Below are positions 6,801-13,013 of a stretch of DNA of 21,231 bases, in pieces. Position numbers and translations under genes: made by a program. Position 1 is the stretch's first letter; the number at the start of each line of letters is the position of its first letter. Source of the DNA: an uncultured Lachnospiraceae bacterium (GTDB lineage Bacteria; Bacillota; Clostridia; Lachnospirales; Lachnospiraceae); assembly GCA_937891165.1 (NCBI GenBank), contig CALAEX010000258.1, positions 1-21,231 on the forward strand. The letters run 5' to 3'. The notes under the pieces were generated by a model that searched no databases, was not told the origin of the DNA, and was given only the letters and a program-made list of their open reading frames with translations.

Positions 6801-7901
6801 ATAAAAGTTCGAGAAGTAAATGATTTTCATCATGCACAAGATGCTTATTTGAATATTGTAGTTGGCAATGCGTATCATGTAAAATTTACTAAAAATGCGG
6901 TGAATTTTATGAAACAAAATACAGGAAGAAGTTATAATTTAAAAAGAATGTTTACTTCAAAAGATATTGTGAGAGGAACAGAAGTAGCATGGCGGACAGG
7001 AGAACAAGGCACAATTAATACAGTAAAAAAGGTAATGAAAAAACATAGTATTTTGTTTACTCGAAGAAGTTATGAGGTACAAGGGGCTTTATTTGACCAA
7101 CAAATTATGAAAAAAGGAAAAGGACAAGTACCAATTAAATCTAGTGAAGAACGCTTATGTAGTATTGAAAAATATGGCGGGTATAATAAGGCAACAGGTG
7201 CGTATTTTATGCTTGTAGAATCAGATGGAAAAAAAGGAAAACGGACTCGTTCTATCGAATATATTCCATTATACAGAAAAAAGGAGTTAGAACAAAGTGA
7301 AGAAAAAATGATGGAATATTTGACAAAAGAATGTAAGTTAACTAATCCACAGATTAAAATTGCTAAAATAAAAATAGATACCTTATTTTGTGTGAATGGA
7401 TTTAAAATGCATTTATCAGGAAGGTCAGGGGATAGATTAATTTTTAAAGGAGCAAATCAGTTAATTATTAGTGAACAAATGGAAAAGGTTTTACACAAAA
7501 TAGGAAAGTTTATGGAACAGAAAAGAGAAAATAAAGAGTATAGACTTAATGAGTATGATGGAATAACCAATGAAGATTTACTTGATTTGTATGAAATGTT
7601 TCAAGATAAATTAAATGGAAATTTATATGGAAGTCGTTTGGAAGCACAAGGAGAAACATTAAAAAAAGGGAAAAAACGATTTGAAGATTTGAGTATGGAG
7701 GATAGATGTAGTGTATTATATGAATTAGTTCGGTTATTCCAGTGTAATAGTGTGAAAGCAGATTTATCATCTATTGGAGGAGCAAAAGGAGCAGAATTGG
7801 CTAGATTATCAAAAGTTATTGATAAATGTGAGTCTATATTTATTATTCATTCATCTATTACAGGCTTGTATGAGCAAATTATTGATTTAAAAACAGTATG
7901 A
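3894..7901 (+). CDS. cas9: CRISPR-associated endonuclease Cas9, type II-A
   Basis: A 1335-residue RNA-guided DNA nuclease that cuts the target strand with HNH and the other strand with RuvC. RuvC-I is at the N-terminus (GLDIGTGSVGWAV, catalytic Asp10). The Arg-rich bridge helix follows at ~49-75, then a large alpha-helical REC lobe. RuvC-II is PKRLFLEVAREK (Glu768). HNH has YDIDHIYPQSK (His849) with the CMYCGKP and CKTCNANK cysteine pairs. RuvC-III is HHAQDAYLN (His980, Asp983), and the C-terminal third is the PAM-interacting region. All catalytic residues are present and the length is close to the 1368 of S. pyogenes, so the enzyme looks functional. The start has AAGGA and GGAG upstream. The stop overlaps the cas1 start (ATGA). 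Confidence 0.98.
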   Translation: MEQEYYLGLDIGTGSVGWAVTDSEYHLCRRHGKDLWGIRLFETANTAEERRIFRCNRRRLDRQNRRIQLLQEIFSEEITKVDAGFFQRLKESKYVPEDKRDLEGNIPELPYMLFIDKNYTDKEFHKEYPTIYHLRKELMESDTLKDIRLVYLALHHIIKHRGHFLFAGIEAEKVTDFLSVFSEFMQHIKAEELEFEIPCNEETAHIVEIILSDETLTKTAKATKLIQELQAKSKCEKAILKLLAGCKVKLSDIFSNSEYDQNEKSQICFSEAGYEEYKDVVAEELAEQYLVIEATKAIYDWSVLVHILGSEKTLSDAKVKLYEKHEKDLKYLKQIVKEYLPQAYKTVFVKTSDKLNNYVAYIGMTKINRKKILESKRCSKEEFYAFLKKEVCGKLPENIADELKKELELGTFLPKQVSKDNGVIPYQLQLQELRAIILKVGEYYPFIKENAEKLEQILTFKIPYYVGPLNVIQEGNEKFSWAKRRINEKVYPWNFEEVIDREESAERFIRRMTNKCTYLTKEDVLPKESLLYSKFMVLNELNNVRINGEKISVELKQKIYENVFQRYRKVTIKRLKEYLKQESFGKEIEISGIDGDFKSSLKAYHDFKEKLSGVTLTKQQKEELILNITLFGEDKILLKKRVKRLYPKFSEGQIKAVCNLNYKEWGRLSKKFLEEIESVNPETGEYMGIMRFLWETNENLMQLLSQKYSFVEQIEKENKCIPDSKINYAVVEKMAVSPAVKRQIWQTVQIVEELQKEMGSMPKRLFLEVAREKKDTGRTLSRKAQLLSLYQNCKQEERQWIREISDRNEHDFKSNRLYFYYTQKGRCMYCGKPIDLGELWDKNLYDIDHIYPQSKVMDDSLNNRVLTCKTCNANKTDIYPLRAEIREKMQPLWKTFLEGKFIEKEKYNRLIRTEEFSSDELAGFINRQLVETSQSIKAVAELLKQMLPKTEIVYVKAKNVSAFRKDFEFIKVREVNDFHHAQDAYLNIVVGNAYHVKFTKNAVNFMKQNTGRSYNLKRMFTSKDIVRGTEVAWRTGEQGTINTVKKVMKKHSILFTRRSYEVQGALFDQQIMKKGKGQVPIKSSEERLCSIEKYGGYNKATGAYFMLVESDGKKGKRTRSIEYIPLYRKKELEQSEEKMMEYLTKECKLTNPQIKIAKIKIDTLFCVNGFKMHLSGRSGDRLIFKGANQLIISEQMEKVLHKIGKFMEQKRENKEYRLNEYDGITNEDLLDLYEMFQDKLNGNLYGSRLEAQGETLKKGKKRFEDLSMEDRCSVLYELVRLFQCNSVKADLSSIGGAKGAELARLSKVIDKCESIFIIHSSITGLYEQIIDLKTV

Positions 7902-8770
7902 GTTGGCGAATCGTTGTTATTACAAAAGTGGCGAAATTAGATTTGCAGTTAGGATTTTTAGTAGTTCGTGGAGAAGAAACAATAAAAGTCCATTTAAGTG
8001 AAATTGGAACATTGATAATTGAGAATACCGCAGTATCTTTAACAGCTAGTTTACTTGCCGAATTAGTAAAGAGAAAAATTAAAGTTATTTTTTGTGATGA
8101 AAAAAGAAATCCACTTTCGGAATTAGTAGGGTATTATGGTAGTCATGATACAAGTAATAAAATTCGTAAGCAGATTGTTTGGAAACAGCAGACAAAAGAA
8201 GCTGTTTGGACAGAAATTGTAACAGAAAAAATAAGAAAACAAAAAGAACTATTAGAGTATTTAGGAAAGGAAGAGGCAAAATTATTATCTTCTTATTTAC
8301 ATGAAATGACATGGAATGATACAACGAATAGAGAAGCACATGCAGCAAAAGTATACTTTAATGCATTATTTGGTATGGATTTTACACGAACTGCGGATAA
8401 TGTAATTAATGCAGGACTAAACTATGGATATACTGTTATGTTATCCGCATTTAATCGAGAAATTGTTGCAAATGGATATGTAACACAGTTAGGATTATTT
8501 CATGATAATATGTTTAATCCATTTAATTTAGCTTCGGATTTAATCGAACCATTTCGGATTTTAGTGGATAAAGAAGTTCTTAAGATGGAATTTCAGGAGT
8601 TTGGACATGAGCAAAAAATGCAGTTAGTAAATGTGCTAAATCAAGAAGTAGTGATTGATGGGAAAAAACAGTATGTGAATAATGCAATTAAGATTTATTG
8701 TAGAAGTGTATTTGAAGCTTTAAATGCAGATGATAGTTCTTGCCTTCAATTTTATAAAAGTGAGTTATAG
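7898..8770 (+). CDS. cas1: CRISPR integrase Cas1
   Basis: A 290-residue integrase that, as two dimers bridged by Cas2, inserts new spacers at the leader end of the array. Likely metal-binding residues are Glu146 (NREAHAAK), His202 (LFHDNMFNPF) and Glu217 (SDLIEPFR), in the order and spacing of the family. Length is normal for type II-A. The ATG overlaps the last bases of cas9 (ATGA) and has no clear ribosome binding site of its own, so translation is probably coupled to cas9. The gene ends 4 bp before cas2. Confidence 0.97.
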   Translation: MSWRIVVITKVAKLDLQLGFLVVRGEETIKVHLSEIGTLIIENTAVSLTASLLAELVKRKIKVIFCDEKRNPLSELVGYYGSHDTSNKIRKQIVWKQQTKEAVWTEIVTEKIRKQKELLEYLGKEEAKLLSSYLHEMTWNDTTNREAHAAKVYFNALFGMDFTRTADNVINAGLNYGYTVMLSAFNREIVANGYVTQLGLFHDNMFNPFNLASDLIEPFRILVDKEVLKMEFQEFGHEQKMQLVNVLNQEVVIDGKKQYVNNAIKIYCRSVFEALNADDSSCLQFYKSEL

Positions 8771-8774
8771 ATTT

Positions 8775-9080
8775 ATGCGTGTATTAGTGATGTTTGATTT
8801 GCCTGTAGGAAGCTCTGAACAAAGAAAAGAATATACAAGGTTTCGGAAATTTTTAATTAAAAATGGTTTTTTGATGATGCAAGAGTCTATTTATTGTAAA
8901 TTGGCATTAAATGCTACGGTTGTAAATGCTATCAAAGACCAAGTATATAAAAATAAGCCAAAAGAAGGTTTAGTCCAGCTTTTGACAATTACAGAAAAAC
9001 AATATGAACGAATGGAAATCATTGTAGGTTCGGGGCAGAAGGAAGTATTAGAAAGTGATGAAAGGCTTGTGATTTTTTGA
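8775..9080 (+). CDS. cas2: CRISPR-associated protein Cas2
   Basis: A 101-residue ferredoxin-fold protein that forms the central dimer of the Cas1-Cas2 integration complex. The N-terminus MRVLVMFDLP has the conserved Asp8 after the first beta strand, and the segment TRFRKFLIKNGFLMMQESIY is typical of type II Cas2. The start chosen is the ATG at 8775, 4 bp after the cas1 stop. A longer in-frame opening reaching back into cas1 adds residues foreign to the family. The stop TGA overlaps the csn2 start (TTGA). Confidence 0.96.
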   Translation: MRVLVMFDLPVGSSEQRKEYTRFRKFLIKNGFLMMQESIYCKLALNATVVNAIKDQVYKNKPKEGLVQLLTITEKQYERMEIIVGSGQKEVLESDERLVIF

Positions 9081-9748
9081 AATTAGTACATAATGATTTA
9101 CAAATGCAACTAAAGTTGATAGAAAATGAAGCAATCGTTTGGGTGATAGAAGCACCCAAACGATTGAGGCGTTATGTAAAAGAATTGTGGCAACAGACAG
9201 AAGGAGGAGAAGGAGAATTTGTATTGTCTGCAAATGGAAAGTTATTGGATATTGCAAAACAGATGGAATTTATATTAAATCCATTGGATATTCAAGTGAA
9301 CGAAAAACGTTGCTGGAATAAAGTTTGTTCTCAGTTGAAAGAGTTAGCATTTGCAGAACAACATTATATAAAAACACAACAGTTATTTACAACGATTTAT
9401 CAGTATTTTCTTTCTTTAGAACAGGATTGTGAAATGGAATTTTGTTGTGATGGAGAACTGGATTTTATACAGTTATTAAAAGCTACAGGAATAAGACTAG
9501 AAGAATGTAATGATAGTTTGGTAGAACATTTAGCACAATATATGAAAGCAGTAACCAAATTGTTAAAGAAAAAGATTATTGTATTTGTCAATTTATCTGC
9601 CTTTTTAGAAAAAGAAGAGATAGAACAGTTAATACAACAGGCATTTTATTTAAAGGTATATGTGATTTTGATAGAACCTAGAGAAATAGACTTGGAAATA
9701 TCAAAAAAATGTTATATAATTGATAAAGATAGTTGTGAAATCTATTAA
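9077..9748 (+). CDS. csn2: Type II-A adaptation protein Csn2
   Basis: A 223-residue protein of the Csn2 family. The family forms toroidal tetramers that bind double-stranded DNA ends and joins Cas1, Cas2 and Cas9 in spacer acquisition. Its presence defines the locus as subtype II-A. The N-terminus MKLVHNDLQMQLKLIENEAIVWVIEAP and the distal segment KKKIIVFVNLSAFL fit the family. It is of the short Csn2 class rather than the ~350-aa class. The start is TTG, overlapping the cas2 stop as TTGA with AAAGG upstream, which implies coupling. The last codons contain the predicted array promoter. Confidence 0.93.
   Translation: MKLVHNDLQMQLKLIENEAIVWVIEAPKRLRRYVKELWQQTEGGEGEFVLSANGKLLDIAKQMEFILNPLDIQVNEKRCWNKVCSQLKELAFAEQHYIKTQQLFTTIYQYFLSLEQDCEMEFCCDGELDFIQLLKATGIRLEECNDSLVEHLAQYMKAVTKLLKKKIIVFVNLSAFLEKEEIEQLIQQAFYLKVYVILIEPREIDLEISKKCYIIDKDSCEIY
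9692..9720 (+). promoter_or_regulatory. Predicted pre-crRNA promoter inside the 3' end of csn2
   Basis: TTGGAA (9692-9697) and a perfect TATAAT (9715-9720) are exactly 17 bp apart. The predicted start is near 9727, about 100 bp before the first repeat. No better promoter is seen in the intergenic leader. It would let the array be transcribed apart from the cas operon. Confidence 0.6.
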
Positions 9749-9823
9749 AAAATATTTGAGTACCAGAATTTTGAGCTAGATGAGGGCTTGTCTTCTTGAA
9801 CAATTTGAGGTTTGCGGTTTGAG
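9749..9823 (+). promoter_or_regulatory. CRISPR leader with tandem TTTGAGG heptamers
   Basis: The 75 bp between csn2 and the first repeat end in TTTGAGG, TTTGCGG and TTTGAG directly against the repeat, which itself starts GTTTGAG. The last bases match the ATTTGAG-type leader anchor known from S. thermophilus CRISPR1-like systems, the site that directs polarized spacer integration. ATTTGAG itself occurs at 9803-9809. Confidence 0.7.
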
Positions 9824-10059
9824 GTTTGAGAATGATGTTAATTTGTATGGTATTCAAACTATGGGCAATTTTGCAGAAGCACAGGGAAAGGTTTGAGAAT
9901 GATGTTAATTTGTATGGTATTCAAACGGAAGAATCTATTGAGTTAGCGAATGACTCGTTTGAGAATGATGTTAATTTGTATGGTATTCAAACCATTGCCG
10001 AATAACCCAAAAGCATTATATATGTTTGAGAATGATGTTAATTTGTATGGTATTCAAAC
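9824..10059 (+). CRISPR. CRISPR array, 4 identical 36-bp repeats, 3 spacers
   Basis: Repeats lie at 9824-9859, 9891-9926, 9957-9992 and 10024-10059, all identical. They begin GTTTGAGAATGATG and end TATGGTATTCAAAC. Spacers are at 9860-9890 (31 bp), 9927-9956 (30 bp) and 9993-10023 (31 bp). The orientation (leader on the csn2 side, repeat 5' end pairing with the tracrRNA lower stem) gives transcription on plus. None of the spacers has an obvious match elsewhere in the window by eye. A lone GTTTGAGAAT at 10112-10121, 52 bp past the last repeat, may be a relic or chance. Confidence 0.98.
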
Positions 10060-10140
10060 TTTGAAAAAATATTCTGTGTTGTAAAATTTTTAGGAATAGG
10101 TCTAGTAGATGGTTTGAGAATATAAGGAAACTTAAAGAAA

Positions 10141-10170
10141 ATAAAAAAAGCACCAACCCCAGCTTATGCT
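10141..10170 (-). terminator. Terminator of tRNA-Lys
   Basis: On minus, AGCAT and GTGCT pair around an imperfect hairpin (10170-10150), followed by TTTTTTT (complement of 10143-10149). The stem is weak but the T-run is good, and it follows the tRNA by about 20 bp. It also faces the CRISPR array transcript. Confidence 0.5.
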
Positions 10171-10188
10171 AAAATCGGTACTTACAAA

Positions 10189-10261
10189 TGCGTCTTCAGG
10201 GGCTCGAACCCTGGACACCCTGATTAAGAGTCAGGTGCTCTACCAACTGAGCTAAAGACGC
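10189..10261 (-). tRNA. tRNA-Lys (anticodon CTT)
   Basis: On minus, a 73-nt cloverleaf. The acceptor stem is GCGTCTT/AAGACGC and the D arm is GCTC...GAGC with AGTTGGTA. The anticodon stem is CCTGA/TCAGG around loop CTCTTAA (anticodon CTT, reading AAG). The variable loop is GTGTC, the T arm is CAGGG-TTCGAGC-CCCTG, and the discriminator is A. CCA is not encoded. All stems pair fully. It lies just downstream of the CRISPR array, on the opposite strand. Confidence 0.97.
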
Positions 10262-10281
10262 ATTTCCTAAACACAAGTAGA

Positions 10282-10310
10282 ATTATACACTATGATTAAG
10301 AAAAATGCAA
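10282..10310 (-). promoter_or_regulatory. Promoter of tRNA-Lys
   Basis: On minus, TTGCAT (10310-10305) and a perfect TATAAT (10287-10282) are 17 bp apart. The predicted start lies about 14 bp before the mature tRNA 5' end. Confidence 0.65.
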
Positions 10311-10375
10311 GTGTTTTTTGAAAAAAAATAAATTTTTGTTACTATGCCTTGATTCATTTGCTTTTTTCTGTATTT

Positions 10376-10549
10376 ATGAGAACATACATCCCTGAACATC
10401 TGATGAACGAGTATCAAATCTATACGGGACTTATTGCAGGCGTCAGAATATTAGCAAAAGCAATCGAGGAATGTATTAACGAAGGTCTGCTTGTAGAACC
10501 TGAAAACAAGGTTGGGGCAGAAGGTGTGCTGATGATTGTGGAAAAATAA
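10376..10549 (+). CDS. Short hypothetical ORF, probable gene fragment
   Basis: A 57-codon frame from ATG 10376 (extendable to a TTG at 10349) to TAA at 10547-10549, beginning MRTYIPEHLMNEYQIY and ending with an acidic, helix-prone tail. No good ribosome binding site precedes either start. Codon choice (CTG, GGC, GTC) is less A/T-biased than in the cas genes, like the sigma-like gene that follows. A strong terminator lies 5 bp downstream, which suggests the 3' end of a once-larger transcribed gene whose 5' part was lost next to the tRNA. The family is not recognised. Confidence 0.35.
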   Translation: MRTYIPEHLMNEYQIYTGLIAGVRILAKAIEECINEGLLVEPENKVGAEGVLMIVEK

Positions 10550-10553
10550 AACG

Positions 10554-10592
10554 ATGCCGCCTGCAACAAAGCGGGCGGCATTGAACTTTTTT
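10554..10592 (+). terminator. Rho-independent terminator
   Basis: ATGCCGCCTGC (10554-10564) pairs with GCGGGCGGCAT (10571-10581) around AACAAA, allowing one mismatch, and TTTTTT follows at 10587-10592. The GC-rich stem stands out in this A/T-rich region. Confidence 0.8.
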
Positions 10593-10649
10593 CAAATAAT
10601 TTGTCCCCAAACTTTAACCAACGGCTACTTCGTTCCACTATATAAGTGA

Positions 10650-10663
10650 AATCACCGGTGATT
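10650..10663. promoter_or_regulatory. 14-bp perfect palindrome upstream of the sigma-like gene
   Basis: AATCACCGGTGATT reads the same on both strands. It ends 7 bp before the AAGGAGGTG ribosome binding site and follows a TATATAA-like stretch (10639-10645). Its place suggests an operator, possibly for the winged-helix protein encoded just downstream. This is inference only. Confidence 0.4.
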
Positions 10664-10684
10664 AAGCAAAAAGGAGGTGTAAAG

Positions 10685-12250
10685 TTGGATAAACACGAAC
10701 TTGATACTAAAATTGCAGACATAGCAAAATCACTATTATCATATTGTATGGCTCGAACTTCTAATCACTTTGAAGCAGAGGATTTGGAACAAGATATTAT
10801 ATTAGAAATTTACAAGTCTGCTGATAACATTCGTAATGCAGATGCATTTTATGGCTTTATGTGGGCGGTTGCGGGTAATGTGTATAAGCAATGGTGCAAA
10901 AATAAAGCAAGAAATAAAGAGTGCGAACTAACAGATAATTTATATGACGAGGTTAAATTTTGGGATGACGAAAATTCTGAATTATATCTGTTACGCCGAG
11001 AATTGACGTTACTTACTGAAAAGTATCGTAGAGCTGTCATACTGTATTATATCGAAAACAAATCTTGTTCAGAAATATCCACCCACCTTTCAATCAGCGA
11101 AAGTATGGTTAAATATCTACTTTTCAAATCAAGACAAATTCTGAAAGAAGGTATGAGTATGGAACGAAATTACGGACAACAGAGCTATAACCCGAAAGGA
11201 CTTTCCCTTTTATTTTGGGGTAATGGTGCAAATCGTTACTATCATCTATGCGATAGTAAAATATCACAGAACATTCTTTTTGCCTGCTATAATGATAAGC
11301 TAACGGCAGAACAGATTAGTTTGGAAATTGGTGTGTCACTTCCTTATATGGAGGACAAATTAAATGAATTATGTGAGTACGAGCTGCTAAAAAAAGACGG
11401 AAACAGATACTTTACAAACATCGTAATTTTCACAAGGGATTTTGCCAATGAGGTTAATACTAAAACCACAGAACTGCGAGAAAGAATTGCAACCATTTTA
11501 ACTGAAGCAATATCAAAACACGAAGCTGAAGTGAGAAGCATTGGTTTTGTGGGAGCAGATATGAGCAATAATTCTTTCAAGTGGCAAATGGTAAGTTTAA
11601 TTCTTTACAATGCTGTGATTGAAATTTTGCAAAACAAGATCAAAGTTGTATATCCTAAAGATAAGTTTGGTACAGAATGCTTCATTTGGGGTTCTGAAAA
11701 CGGAGAGCAGAGTTCTTGGGCATCACAGTTTGGTTGTGGTATATCCAATGTAACAAATGAAGCAGGAGATTATATTCAATTTATGGACTTTCCAATCAAT
11801 GGCGAAATGGTACATCATTATTGCTTTAATCGGCAAAATGTAACCAATGTATTTTTAGATGTTGCTAAAGGTATCACAGAAAATTTCAGTGAAAACGATA
11901 AGGCGTTAGCTGCTGATATGGTGCGAAAAGGCTATATTATTTCAAATGAAAAAGGTTTATTTGTAAATACACCAATTTTCACCAAAGAACAACATCAAAA
12001 GGTTAAAGATATTTTTGCTGATACGGCAGCTAATATTGCCAATGAAGCAGAAACTTTGATGGAAACTGTAACAAAGATCTTAAAGGAACATACACCATTA
12101 CACTTGAAAAAGTTGGCAAAAGATATGGCGTATTTGCGATTGTTTGAGGATGCAATATCTGCTCCCGTAGAAATTCTTTATGATCGGAAATACTTGCTTC
12201 CGTATAACAACAATGGTATTCTCCCAACAACCTATGTTATTCTTAAATAA
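10685..12250 (+). CDS. Sigma-70-like protein with winged-helix and long C-terminal extension
   Basis: A 521-residue protein. Residues ~1-75 resemble sigma-70 region 2 (AEDLEQDIILEIYKSADNIR, then an aromatic FYGFMWAVAGNVYKQW). Residues ~105-157 resemble region 4 with a helix-turn-helix (SCSEISTHLSISESMVKYLL). Residues ~195-250 look like a winged-helix unit (TAEQISLEIGVSLPYMEDKL...). The remaining ~270 residues have no motif I recognise but repeat helical and wing-like patterns. ECF sigma factors are usually under 200 residues, so this is a large-fusion type and could act as a sigma factor or a DNA-binding regulator. The TTG start at 10685 is chosen because AAGGAGGTG lies at 10671-10679. A GTG at 10646 has no ribosome site. 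The gene is monocistronic, with a terminator immediately after it. Confidence 0.75.
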   Translation: MDKHELDTKIADIAKSLLSYCMARTSNHFEAEDLEQDIILEIYKSADNIRNADAFYGFMWAVAGNVYKQWCKNKARNKECELTDNLYDEVKFWDDENSELYLLRRELTLLTEKYRRAVILYYIENKSCSEISTHLSISESMVKYLLFKSRQILKEGMSMERNYGQQSYNPKGLSLLFWGNGANRYYHLCDSKISQNILFACYNDKLTAEQISLEIGVSLPYMEDKLNELCEYELLKKDGNRYFTNIVIFTRDFANEVNTKTTELRERIATILTEAISKHEAEVRSIGFVGADMSNNSFKWQMVSLILYNAVIEILQNKIKVVYPKDKFGTECFIWGSENGEQSSWASQFGCGISNVTNEAGDYIQFMDFPINGEMVHHYCFNRQNVTNVFLDVAKGITENFSENDKALAADMVRKGYIISNEKGLFVNTPIFTKEQHQKVKDIFADTAANIANEAETLMETVTKILKEHTPLHLKKLAKDMAYLRLFEDAISAPVEILYDRKYLLPYNNNGILPTTYVILK

Positions 12251-12260
12251 GTAGACAACA

Positions 12261-12297
12261 AAACCGTCACAAGTTCAAATGCTTGTGACGGTTTTTT
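12261..12297 (+). terminator. Strong rho-independent terminator
   Basis: A 13-bp perfect stem, AAACCGTCACAAG (12261-12273) with CTTGTGACGGTTT (12282-12294), an 8-nt loop and TTTTTT (12292-12297). It ends the sigma-like gene and, with A-rich sequence on the other side, could also serve the minus-strand pseudogene. Confidence 0.93.
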
Positions 12298-12307
12298 CTG
12301 TACCTTA

Positions 12308-12760
12308 TTACTTTAGTTTTTCCCATTCGCTCCTAATGATACCGTAATCGGATATATCAAGAAACTTTCTGGTTGAGGTTTTGAAGTATTCACGCTTTGT
12401 TCCTTCAAATGTAAGTCCGCATTTTTGAGCAATTCTACCCGAAGCAGGATTTTTAACGGCGTGAGATATTCCAACACGGTTCACACTAACTGCTTTTGCA
12501 GCTTCAGGCATAAAGCCTTTATTCCAATAGGCGTAACCCATACAGTAGCCAAGCTCTGCATATTCACTTTTTTCACTTAACCGAACAACGCTGATGTTAC
12601 CAATAGGTGTTCCTTCATATTCCATAACCTAATTATATGTGTTCGGGTTTTCATAGGCAGTACACCAAAGTTCCAAAAGATGTTTTGTTGCTTCTGGTGA
12701 CTCGTGAGGACACCAAGTTAGGTAACGTGTAACTCTTTCATCGTTTGCCCAATTCTCAAA
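12308..12760 (-). pseudogene. GNAT acetyltransferase pseudogene (RimJ-like)
   Basis: On minus, one frame reads FENWANDERVTRYLTW...YENPNTYN, then a TAG stop (12631-12629), then V-MEYEGTPIGNISVVRL... to the normal-looking end SDYGIIRSEWEKLK. The stop stands where this family usually has Trp (TGG to TAG). The segment AAKAVSVNRVGI appears to lack about ten residues that relatives have between these blocks. The first ~25 family residues are absent, because the frame meets TAG exactly where hairpin-element copy 3 begins (12761). The downstream part could still be read from ATG 12625 (105 aa) but would lack the N-terminal half of the fold. The original enzyme would have transferred acetyl from acetyl-CoA to an amine. 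Family comparison is from memory. Confidence 0.8.
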
Positions 12761-12925
12761 CTACTATTCAGCCCTTAATTTTAGAAAGCCTACTCCAAAG
12801 AATATCTTTTTGGACACGCTTTCGCTCGGGACGAAACGTAACCGCACTAAGCTCGAAAAGACCTCGCTAAGTGCGAACGTCTCTTTACGGTCTTCCTTCG
12901 CATTCCACTAGAGTAAGACGTTTGC
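12761..12925. repeat. Hairpin-element family, copy 3 (degenerate, one end lost)
   Basis: ACTATTCAG at 12763-12771 and AAAGCCTACT at 12785-12794 match the left arm of copy 2. The core follows (TGGACACGCTTTCGCTCG, then GCTCGAAAAGACCTCGC). The right arm (ATTCCACTAGAGTAAGAC) still pairs roughly with the left arm although both have changed. No right-hand CTGAATAGTAAC is present, so the element is decayed or truncated on that side. Its left end coincides with the broken 5' end of the GNAT pseudogene. Positions 12926-13013 hold nothing I recognise. Confidence 0.7.
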
Positions 12926-13013
12926 GAAGTGTATCAACCTAAGAAATCATACTTTTGCTTCGTATCAACGTTATGGTTGCTTTATTAATACTTTTGCAAA
13001 CGGCAAAATATTT

